This document shows, piece by piece, positions 1 through 5,053 of a stretch of 5,728 bases of DNA (positions are counted from its first letter, which is position 1; each line of letters starts with the position of its first letter). A program made the position numbers and the translations under genes. The DNA is from an uncultured euryarchaeote. GTDB taxonomy: Archaea > Thermoplasmatota > Poseidoniia > Poseidoniales > Thalassarchaeaceae. Below the pieces are notes generated by a model. That model did not search any database. It worked only from the letters and a program-made list of their open reading frames with translations, and was not told where the DNA came from. The stretch is taken from NCBI GenBank assembly GCA_937901365.1, contig CALCEF010000190.1, positions 1 to 5,728 of the forward strand, given 5' to 3'.

Positions 1-47
1 TCGACTACGGCTACCCAGCCACAAGCATCGACGAGAACACCCGCCAC
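1..47 (-). CDS. Start of a PIN-domain protein (partial, runs off the window edge)
   Basis: This is the 5' end of a gene that continues beyond base 1. A GTG start at 47-45 opens a frame reading M-A-G-V-L-V-D-A-C-G-W-V-A-V-V with no stop before the edge. The hydrophobic strand followed by D-A-C-G-W resembles the first strand and first catalytic Asp of PIN-domain nucleases, which bind metal and cut RNA. The start lies 4 bases after the aIF2 gamma stop, and the Shine-Dalgarno-like G-G-G-G-T-G-A at 58-52 overlaps that stop codon, suggesting translational coupling. A TTG at 62-60 is a longer in-frame alternative. Archaeal aIF2 gamma genes are often followed by a PIN protein of the Fcf1/rRNA-processing type, which supports the call. 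With only 15 residues visible, it could also be a VapC-like PIN protein or something unrelated. Confidence 0.55.
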   Translation of the reverse strand, partial: MAGVLVDACGWVAVV

Positions 48-51
48 GCGT

Positions 52-1299
52 TCACCCCGCAATGACGCCGTGACCAATCAGGCGCCAGCGACTGCCAACG
101 CGGCGAGAGAGTGTGATTCTACTCCCTGTGAGTGCACAGATAGGGAGACGTAGGTTCAGAGTTGCATCCTTTCCTTTGACTGCTGATACAACGCCAACAC
201 TGGTTGCCGTTGCCGAATTTAGCATGAGCATCTCGCCGGGTTGGAGTGGGCGAACTTTCTCAGCCTCTCCTTCTCCACTAGCGACCATTTCATTGAGCAA
301 ATTGAGTGTAATATCCAGTGTCTCCCAAACCGGGGGTAATTCACCGGCTCTAGCCATGACTTGGCCAGACAAGTTGTCAGATTTGGTATGGAATGGATCC
401 AAGGGTGTGGCGATTCCACACAATCCACCTGCGTGGACCGAATCAAGATCCAATCCACCACTTTGGACGCTGGAAATCTTTGTTTCAATGGGCTCCCATC
501 TCGCTTTACTTCCTTCGGAAATTTTCCGACCGGGCGCGATGACAATTTCATCTCCTTTCTTGAATTTGCCACAAACCACCGACCCTCCAATAATTCCACC
601 TTTCAATTTAGATGGACGGGCTCCTGGGCGATTGATATCGAAAGAACGGGCGACATACATCAACCCATTTTCCTTCTCGCGTAGGTCGGGTGTGGGAATT
701 GTTTCCTCGATTGCATCAATGAGAATGTCAAGATTGACATCATGGTGTGCGCTGACTGGAATCACTGGTGCATTTTCTGCAATGGTCCCCTTCAGGAATG
801 ATTTGATTTCTGCATGTGATTCTATCGCACGTTCTCTAGTGACCAAGTCAACCTTGTTTTGCACGACGACAATGTTCTCTATTCCTGCAATTTCAAGGGC
901 CATCAGGTGTTCACGAGTTTGCGGCTGCGGGCATTCTTCATTCGCTGCAATCAATAGCAGCGCCCCATCCATAATCGATGAACCAGAGATCATCACTGCC
1001 ATGAGTGTCTCGTGACCCGGTGCATCGACAAAGGAAACCACTCGAAGCAATTCCTTGTCGACATCATCTCCACCATCCGGGCGCTTACCCATTGGATATG
1101 TGTCTCCACCTTTGGTTCGATAGAATGCCGTGTCGGCGTAACCGAGTTTGATACTGATTCCCCGCTTCCGCTCTTCTGAATGCGTGTCGGTCCAAGTTCC
1201 CGATAGGGCCTGTGTCAACGTCGTTTTACCGTGGTCAACGTGACCAACAAGTCCGATGTTCACCTTTGGTTGGCCGGGGAGCTCACGCTTCTTGGCCAT
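52..1299 (-). CDS. eif2g: Translation initiation factor 2 subunit gamma (aIF2 gamma, GTPase)
   Basis: This is the GTP-binding core of the archaeal aIF2 heterotrimer, which delivers initiator Met-tRNA to the small ribosomal subunit in the cytoplasm. At 415 residues it has the family's usual length. GTPase motifs are clear: P-loop GHVDHGKT at 19-26, switch 1 KRGISIKLGYAD at about 45-56, DAPGH at 92-96, NKVD at 148-151 and VSA at 182-184. Two beta-barrel domains follow (about 205-415), ending in the typical SRRVGSRWRLIG segment. The region between switch 1 and DAPGH (57-91), where relatives carry a CxxC...CxxC zinc knuckle, contains no cysteine. The ATG at 1299 is the only sensible start because an in-frame TGA lies 6 bases upstream. 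An AGGAG sits 12 bases upstream, rather far. The 19-base gap to rps6e and the 4-base gap to the PIN gene suggest one operon. The identification is near certain. Confidence 0.97.
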   Translation of the reverse strand: MAKKRELPGQPKVNIGLVGHVDHGKTTLTQALSGTWTDTHSEERKRGISIKLGYADTAFYRTKGGDTYPMGKRPDGGDDVDKELLRVVSFVDAPGHETLMAVMISGSSIMDGALLLIAANEECPQPQTREHLMALEIAGIENIVVVQNKVDLVTRERAIESHAEIKSFLKGTIAENAPVIPVSAHHDVNLDILIDAIEETIPTPDLREKENGLMYVARSFDINRPGARPSKLKGGIIGGSVVCGKFKKGDEIVIAPGRKISEGSKARWEPIETKISSVQSGGLDLDSVHAGGLCGIATPLDPFHTKSDNLSGQVMARAGELPPVWETLDITLNLLNEMVASGEGEAEKVRPLQPGEMLMLNSATATSVGVVSAVKGKDATLNLRLPICALTGSRITLSRRVGSRWRLIGHGVIAG

Positions 1300-1318
1300 C
1301 TGGTTTCACAACTCCTGT

Positions 1319-1813
1319 TCACTCCGCACTGTCTTCAGCCTCATCGCCGGCCGCATCGTCGCTGCCGCCGGAGAAGATGTCTGAGAGGGACTTGTTTCCA
1401 CTCTCAACAACCTTGAGGTTGATTTGGCGTGTGTCCGAGGAGATGACATTGCCACGGAAAGCTCGGCGCTTTCGCAGTCCATCGTAGGTGTATCGATAGC
1501 GTCCACCCTTCTTCTTCACAATCTTGTGTCCTTTGAAGCCGGTCGATGGAGAGACGAGGACCTTCTTGCGGCCGCCACCATCGAGATCGGCTCGCATTGG
1601 TGTGCCTGTAAGGTCTGAACCACCAGTGATTTGCAACTTGAAGCCGCCGAGGCTTACATCGCCATCTCCGACGAAAATCCCATCGACAGAATCGCCGATT
1701 TTCTTCCCCAAGAAATGGTTGTAGTTTGAACCGCTAATGTCGACAGCGTATGCCTTTCCTCCGCTGGAGGGGTCGGTATCATTGACGACCGCTTTGAAAA
1801 CTTGCTCAGCCAT
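1319..1813 (-). CDS. rps6e: 30S ribosomal protein S6e
   Basis: This is a small-subunit ribosomal protein of the archaeal/eukaryotic S6e family. The hallmark segments are present: GKAYAVD near 19-25, FLGKKIGDSVDG at 34-45, GGFKLQITGGSD at 56-67 followed by PMRADLDGGGRKKVLVS at 72-88, and RKRRAFRGNVIS at 114-125. At 164 residues it is longer than most archaeal S6e proteins (about 125-135). The extra length lies in a basic, tyrosine-containing insert at about 95-111 and a low-complexity acidic tail at about 148-164 rich in D, E, S, G and A. A longer frame begins at TTG (1819), but the GAGG at 1824-1821 sits 7 bases from the ATG at 1813 and would abut the TTG, so ATG is chosen. It lies directly upstream of aIF2 gamma, a pairing common in archaea. 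Confidence 0.95.
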   Translation of the reverse strand: MAEQVFKAVVNDTDPSSGGKAYAVDISGSNYNHFLGKKIGDSVDGIFVGDGDVSLGGFKLQITGGSDLTGTPMRADLDGGGRKKVLVSPSTGFKGHKIVKKKGGRYRYTYDGLRKRRAFRGNVISSDTRQINLKVVESGNKSLSDIFSGGSDDAAGDEAEDSAE

Positions 1814-1820
1814 GCTCAAT

Positions 1821-1824
1821 CCTC
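1821..1824 (-). promoter_or_regulatory. Shine-Dalgarno site deciding the rps6e start
   Basis: GAGG on the minus strand lies 7 bases upstream of ATG 1813. The competing in-frame TTG at 1819-1817 is only 1 base from it, too close for normal initiation. This favours the 164-residue product over a 166-residue one. Confidence 0.55.
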
Positions 1825-1849
1825 GTGCGACTCGGCGACAGATGCCCCC

Positions 1850-1855
1850 TATAAG
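1850..1855 (-). promoter_or_regulatory. Candidate TATA box for rps6e-aIF2 gamma
   Basis: The minus strand reads CTTATA here, about 37-42 bases upstream of the rps6e ATG. Archaeal TATA boxes sit about 26 bases before the transcription start, which would place the start near 1826, just upstream of the GAGG site. The BRE-like purine run expected upstream of the box is weak, so this is a candidate only. Confidence 0.4.
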
Positions 1856-1870
1856 AGCGGTTCGGCTGAT

Positions 1871-1885
1871 TCCACCGTAGGTGGA
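1871..1885. repeat. Short perfect dyad between orc1/cdc6 and rps6e
   Basis: TCCACC at 1871-1876 and GGTGGA at 1880-1885 form a 6-bp inverted repeat with a 3-base centre, extendable by two more pairs after one mismatch. It lies 19 bases past the cdc6 stop and just upstream of the rps6e TATA candidate. No T tract follows on the minus strand, so it is not a clear terminator. It could be an operator-like site or an initiator-binding dyad. Confidence 0.35.
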
Positions 1886-1904
1886 TTCAGGAGTTTAACC
1901 CAAA

Positions 1905-3077
1905 TCATCGGTTTAGCGCATGTTCAAGGCGGTTTTCCAACTGCCCTGGCAAACTTTGTGGCATCGTGATGTGTTGTGTCCTTCCCCTTCCGGCATTCGC
2001 CGTTCCAGTGCGCGATTCCATCAACCCACGCGTTTCCAATGTCTTCAGGTATTTCCAGAATGTTGTATGTCCTCGCGGTTTAGTTTCGTATTCTTCACAC
2101 ACAACATGATACAATTTCTCAGCATCACCTGAGGTCACTTCAGGATCTCTTCGCAATCGGCGACAAATGGCGAGTAGAATCAATTGCTCATGCTGGTTTA
2201 GTTCGTCGACCACACTCGGCTCCACAGCACGATTCCGAGATGCAGCGTCACGTTGAACATGACTTGCTTCAACCTCGCGAAAGCCTCCTTTCTCCGCACG
2301 CATGACTGCGGCTTCTAGAAGTTCGATTGCAACGCGTGCATCGCCTGTGTCAGCAGATGCTTGTCCAATCAATGTAAGGATTTCCTCACTAACTGAACCG
2401 GTACGTGTTGAAAGGGCTGCACGCTGTTCAGCAATATCCTTCAATTGAGCCTCTGAATAGGGCTTCAATGCCAGATGATTTGAGCGCCCAAATCGTGAGA
2501 TAATGGCACCTTCAAGTTGGTCCAGAACCTGCTCCTGACTGATGAGTATGAGTGACAAGGTACCAGATTCATCTCGACCTTCATCAATCCGCAGGAGCTG
2601 GTAAAGCAAGTCACCACTTTCCCTGCGAAGCAATACGTCAACCTCGTCAAGTATCAGCAGCATGTGCTGATTTCGAGTCCGAAGGTTGCGGCGAATACCT
2701 TGGATGACTTCCGAAGCAGAGAATCCACGATCCGGATGTCGGTCATCCAGTGCTTTGGCAATTCGTTGGAGAACTTGCGACGTGGTGGGGTGGTTTCGGC
2801 AGTTGACATGAACCGGTTGTATATTCCTCACACCCGAAAGGTGACGTGTCAAATCATCGCCAAATGCACGACTGAGGACCGTTTTACCGCTTCCGACATT
2901 GCCCGTAATCACAGCTCTGCAAGACATTCCAGGTGTCCCAATATTGGCAAACATTGCAGCGAGCTGCTCCTGCTCGTCCTGCCGACCGACGACATTTGGA
3001 GGGATCCAATCGTAGGAAAGCGGCGCTGCATCGAGCAAGATGAGGCCCGCGCCAATCCGATTCAGGTATTCAGCCAT
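1905..3077 (-). CDS. cdc6: Orc1/Cdc6 family replication initiator (AAA+ ATPase)
   Basis: This archaeal Orc1/Cdc6 protein binds origin DNA and helps load the MCM helicase. The chosen product has 390 residues, typical of the family. An N-terminal LSYDWIPPNVVGRQDE segment (20-35) matches the conserved entry to the AAA+ fold. Walker A is GNVGSGKT at 59-66 and Walker B is LLILDEVD at 140-147. The SRFG at 194-197 carries the likely arginine finger and GDAR at 245-248 the sensor 2 arginine. The sensor 1 region reads LISQEQ (178-183), where relatives usually have S-N-D. A winged-helix DNA-binding domain spans about 290-372, including the family's GRGRT turn (363-367). The open frame extends to GTG 3122, but that start has no ribosome site, while GGGAG lies 6 bases before ATG 3077. 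It is flanked by short gaps on both sides, each with a dyad element. Confidence 0.93.
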   Translation of the reverse strand: MAEYLNRIGAGLILLDAAPLSYDWIPPNVVGRQDEQEQLAAMFANIGTPGMSCRAVITGNVGSGKTVLSRAFGDDLTRHLSGVRNIQPVHVNCRNHPTTSQVLQRIAKALDDRHPDRGFSASEVIQGIRRNLRTRNQHMLLILDEVDVLLRRESGDLLYQLLRIDEGRDESGTLSLILISQEQVLDQLEGAIISRFGRSNHLALKPYSEAQLKDIAEQRAALSTRTGSVSEEILTLIGQASADTGDARVAIELLEAAVMRAEKGGFREVEASHVQRDAASRNRAVEPSVVDELNQHEQLILLAICRRLRRDPEVTSGDAEKLYHVVCEEYETKPRGHTTFWKYLKTLETRGLMESRTGTANAGRGRTQHITMPQSLPGQLENRLEHALNR

Positions 3078-3083
3078 CGAGGG

Positions 3084-3088
3084 CTCCC
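3084..3088 (-). promoter_or_regulatory. Shine-Dalgarno site deciding the cdc6 start
   Basis: GGGAG on the minus strand lies 6 bases before ATG 3077. The upstream in-frame GTG at 3122 has only GC-rich sequence in front of it and no comparable site. This supports the 390-residue product over 405. Confidence 0.5.
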
Positions 3089-3107
3089 ACTGTTGGCTGT
3101 TCTTGAA

Positions 3108-3113
3108 GATATG
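3108..3113 (-). promoter_or_regulatory. Candidate TATA box for cdc6
   Basis: The minus strand reads CATATC within TTCCATATCTTC, an AT-rich patch just after a very GC-rich hairpin. A start about 26 bases downstream would fall near 3084, giving a very short leader that might clip the GGGAG site. The assignment is therefore weak. Confidence 0.3.
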
Positions 3114-3119
3114 GAATGC

Positions 3120-3162
3120 CACACGCGTACGCGCGCCCGATGGCGTGGCGCGCGCAGGTGTG
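3120..3162. repeat. GC-rich imperfect hairpin between dph2 and cdc6
   Basis: GCGCGCC at 3131-3137 pairs perfectly with GGCGCGC at 3147-3153 around a 9-base loop. An outer CACAC at 3120-3124 pairs with GTGTG at 3158-3162 across an asymmetric internal loop. The structure begins 8 bases after the dph2 stop. No T tract follows on the minus strand, so it is not a standard terminator. It may stabilise the dph2 transcript end, or be a protein-binding dyad near the cdc6 promoter. Confidence 0.45.
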
Positions 3163-3169
3163 CGAGGCT

Positions 3170-4279
3170 TCAGGGGATCTCATCGAACTGATACCCTGTT
3201 TCCCACTGTTTCTCACCGAGGGCGACTTCCAATTCAAACGGCGTCACCAGTGGTTTTGCGTAGCGAACCGAATCATCGATGGCGATTCGGGGGCATGCTG
3301 TATTGACAAATGCGTCCACTGGATAGAAGTCAATCAATTCAGGTCCAACATGTTCTAGCGCCAGTAGGTAGCCTTTTTTGCCGTGTTTTTCGAGAATCTT
3401 CTTCATTCGAAGCGCAAGCGTACGACGCATTTGACCGGGTTTTTCACCGATTAGGATTCCAAAAGATTGGGCGTTATCACAAGCCATGATGAGTCCGAAG
3501 CGCTGACGTAGAATTCGCTCAATTCGCTCAAATGACATCTCTTCAGCATCGCCAGAATAGGGGTCGAGCATGGCCAATGGCTTGCCGGTGTGTAGGACCA
3601 AACCGATGGGGTGGAAATCTCCACTTCCAAGGAAAAGATAGTGTCCAATATCGTCTTGGTCACCCGAATAGTTGCATCCCAAGACCTGCCCGGGGAACGT
3701 CAGTCGTGCTCCTCCAACGGGAACTTCTACCTCAAAACCAGCTGCCTCAAGGCGTTCTTTGTAATCGAAAATTAAGTGCAAATGTTGGATGCTGCCAACC
3801 AATCCCAATTTCGTGCCTGTCAGGGGAGCTACACGCCCAACCGCATCTAGGAATCGATCTTGTGCTTCTTCCTCAGTGACATCCGTACCTGTTTGTGAGT
3901 TTGCCAATCGCTCAACGGCAATCGCACGGTGTTGTGCAAGAATCGGTAGGACCGGGTCGATAGCAGGGTCACCTTCGTATGTGACGTTGATGAATTGGGT
4001 TGGCATCCCTGAATCGATATTCATCTGTGAATGGCCCATGTGGGCTACCAGTTCTACCCCCATGCGTTGCATCTTGTCATGCACCAGATCACATGCTCCA
4101 TAGCAGGGGTCTGCAGCAAGGATGATTTTAGCCGTAGTTTCTTCTTCTATAGCATCCATCATGTCCAATGCTTGCATCTTCAATCCTTCAGGAACCTGTA
4201 GTGCAACGAGACGATTGTCATTGGACTTGATTCGCTCGATCAATTCATCGAGTTCGAAGTCATGCTTGTCCATGTCCAT
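3170..4279 (-). CDS. dph2: Diphthamide biosynthesis enzyme Dph2 (2-(3-amino-3-carboxypropyl)histidine synthase)
   Basis: Dph2 uses S-adenosylmethionine and a [4Fe-4S] cluster, through a non-canonical radical mechanism, to transfer a 3-amino-3-carboxypropyl group to a histidine of elongation factor 2, the first step of diphthamide formation. In archaea it is a homodimer. All three cluster cysteines are visible, numbered from this start: DPCYGACD (Cys 59), VLGCNYSG (Cys 202) and NTACPRIAIDD (Cys 329). Other family landmarks are VPEGLK, GSIQHLH and FLGSGDFHP. The 369-residue length is normal or slightly long. The frame extends to GTG 4324, but that codon lies in a palindrome with no spaced ribosome site. 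A GAGG lies 7 bases before ATG 4279, so that start is preferred. TTG 4303, close behind AAGGAGAGG, is another possibility. It follows hpt by 59 bases and is probably cotranscribed. Confidence 0.94.
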   Translation of the reverse strand: MDMDKHDFELDELIERIKSNDNRLVALQVPEGLKMQALDMMDAIEEETTAKIILAADPCYGACDLVHDKMQRMGVELVAHMGHSQMNIDSGMPTQFINVTYEGDPAIDPVLPILAQHRAIAVERLANSQTGTDVTEEEAQDRFLDAVGRVAPLTGTKLGLVGSIQHLHLIFDYKERLEAAGFEVEVPVGGARLTFPGQVLGCNYSGDQDDIGHYLFLGSGDFHPIGLVLHTGKPLAMLDPYSGDAEEMSFERIERILRQRFGLIMACDNAQSFGILIGEKPGQMRRTLALRMKKILEKHGKKGYLLALEHVGPELIDFYPVDAFVNTACPRIAIDDSVRYAKPLVTPFELEVALGEKQWETGYQFDEIP

Positions 4280-4286
4280 ATGACTG

Positions 4287-4290
4287 CCTC
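4287..4290 (-). promoter_or_regulatory. Shine-Dalgarno site favouring the dph2 ATG start
   Basis: GAGG on the minus strand lies 7 bases before ATG 4279. A second, stronger-looking AAGGAGAGG ends at 4305, immediately before an in-frame TTG (4303-4301). Two starts, 8 codons apart, are therefore possible. Confidence 0.4.
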
Positions 4291-4321
4291 GTCCAGCCGT
4301 CAAACCTCTCCTTGATGAATC

Positions 4322-4335
4322 CACCCTTTAGGGTG
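4322..4335. repeat. Palindrome at the hpt-dph2 junction
   Basis: CACCCT at 4322-4327 and AGGGTG at 4330-4335 form a perfect 6-bp inverted repeat with a 2-base centre. It begins 3 bases past the hpt stop. It could form a small hairpin at the end of hpt or serve as an operator. No T tract follows, so a strong terminator is unlikely. Confidence 0.35.
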
Positions 4336-4338
4336 AAA

Positions 4339-4929
4339 TCATTCGAGGACGACGATTTTGTCACCTTGCATCTCGATTCTGACCAAACTGTTGAGTGGCC
4401 AATCTCCTGAAGATCTGATGTTGTTCATGCCTTCGCCCTTCTCGAAGACAATCCAGCAATCCTGCACGATGGCCCCATTTTCTTGAACCGCTTTCAGCAC
4501 GGGGTGCAGTGTTCCACCAGTGCTTACAACGTCGTCGACAATCAGCACACGTGCGCCCTGTTCGATATCATTGAGGAAGATTTCTCCCTTCGAATAACCG
4601 GTTGACTGATCGATTGAAACTTCTCCTGGTAGGCCATATTGTCGCTTTCGACCAATGACCAATGGTTTGCCACTGGAAAGACACAGGGCTGCAGCCAATG
4701 GAATGCCCATGGCCTCAATCCCGAGGATGATATCGATGGAATCCCAGTCGACTCCTTCAGAAATCAAATCTCGAGCTGCACTGAGTAACTCTGCAGATTG
4801 TCTTGGGACCCCATCTGACAATGGGTGAACGAAGTAAGGATATCCTTCCTTCCACACTACGGGGGCTTTCACGACACTGTCTTTCAGCAATTCGACACGC
4901 ATGTCGATGGTTGTCGTCTGCTCGCCCAT
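4339..4929 (-). CDS. hpt: Archaeal hypoxanthine/purine phosphoribosyltransferase
   Basis: This cytoplasmic purine-salvage enzyme joins a purine base, most likely hypoxanthine and possibly guanine or adenine, to PRPP to give the nucleotide. At 196 residues it fits the archaeal Hpt group of type I phosphoribosyltransferases. The PRPP-binding motif VLIVDDVVSTGGTL lies at 128-141. Group-typical segments are YPYFVHPLSDGVP (30-42), EAMGIP (72-77), RKRQYGLPGE (94-103), TGYSKGE (110-116) and EKGEG (163-167). There is no N-terminal helix-turn-helix, which argues against a GfcR-type regulator. ATG 4929 lacks a Shine-Dalgarno site but has a TATA-like box about 24 bases upstream, consistent with leaderless transcription. 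ATG 4902 (residue 10) also fits the family's usual N-terminus. It is the first gene after a terminator and is followed by dph2. Substrate choice cannot be read from sequence alone. Confidence 0.88.
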   Translation of the reverse strand: MGEQTTTIDMRVELLKDSVVKAPVVWKEGYPYFVHPLSDGVPRQSAELLSAARDLISEGVDWDSIDIILGIEAMGIPLAAALCLSSGKPLVIGRKRQYGLPGEVSIDQSTGYSKGEIFLNDIEQGARVLIVDDVVSTGGTLHPVLKAVQENGAIVQDCWIVFEKGEGMNNIRSSGDWPLNSLVRIEMQGDKIVVLE

Positions 4930-4949
4930 GGACAGCGAGCAGGCGTCTC

Positions 4950-4955
4950 TTTATT
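4950..4955 (-). promoter_or_regulatory. Candidate TATA box for hpt (leaderless layout)
   Basis: The minus strand reads AATAAA within TTCAATAAAG. Its centre is about 24 bases from ATG 4929, so transcription would begin at or next to the start codon. The lack of any ribosome site in the intervening GC-rich sequence agrees with a leaderless mRNA. Confidence 0.5.
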
Positions 4956-4969
4956 GAAGAATGTGATAC

Positions 4970-5007
4970 AAAAAAAAATGCCCCCCAGGGGCGCCGAAGC
5001 GCCCCTG
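4970..5007 (-). terminator. Hairpin plus T-tract terminator of the MIP-like gene
   Basis: On the minus strand a perfect 9-bp GC-rich stem (5007-4999 with 4994-4986) closes a TTCG tetraloop with a C-G pair, the very stable cUUCGg form in RNA. It is followed by a G run and then nine T residues at 4978-4970. The element starts 46 bases past the stop of the membrane-protein gene and directly before the hpt promoter, so it separates the two transcription units. Archaeal RNA polymerase terminates mainly on T tracts. The added hairpin resembles a bacterial intrinsic terminator and may also protect the 3' end. Confidence 0.8.
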
Positions 5008-5053
5008 AAGGACATGTGTGTTATCTTGTGATGTGCGTTTAGAGTGGTTTTAC

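Noticed and set aside
113..1015. A 300-codon open frame on the plus strand
   Set aside because: It lies entirely opposite the confidently identified aIF2 gamma gene and its translation shows no recognisable domain. It is an antisense shadow.
3078..3122. GTG-initiated 15-residue extension of Cdc6
   Set aside because: There is no ribosome site before the GTG, while the ATG at 3077 has GGGAG 6 bases upstream and gives the usual family start.
2664..3191. A 175-codon plus-strand frame spanning the cdc6 5' region
   Set aside because: It is antisense to the Walker A region of cdc6 and crosses the intergenic hairpin. No family features are seen.
4970..4978. Run of nine A on the plus strand as a simple repeat or AT-rich origin element
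   Set aside because: Read on the minus strand it is the T tract directly after a strong hairpin, so a terminator explains it better. No repeated AT-rich elements surround it.
4803..5042. Small plus-strand frames over the hpt start and the following gap
   Set aside because: They overlap the hpt coding region and read through the terminator hairpin. The products look like random sequence.
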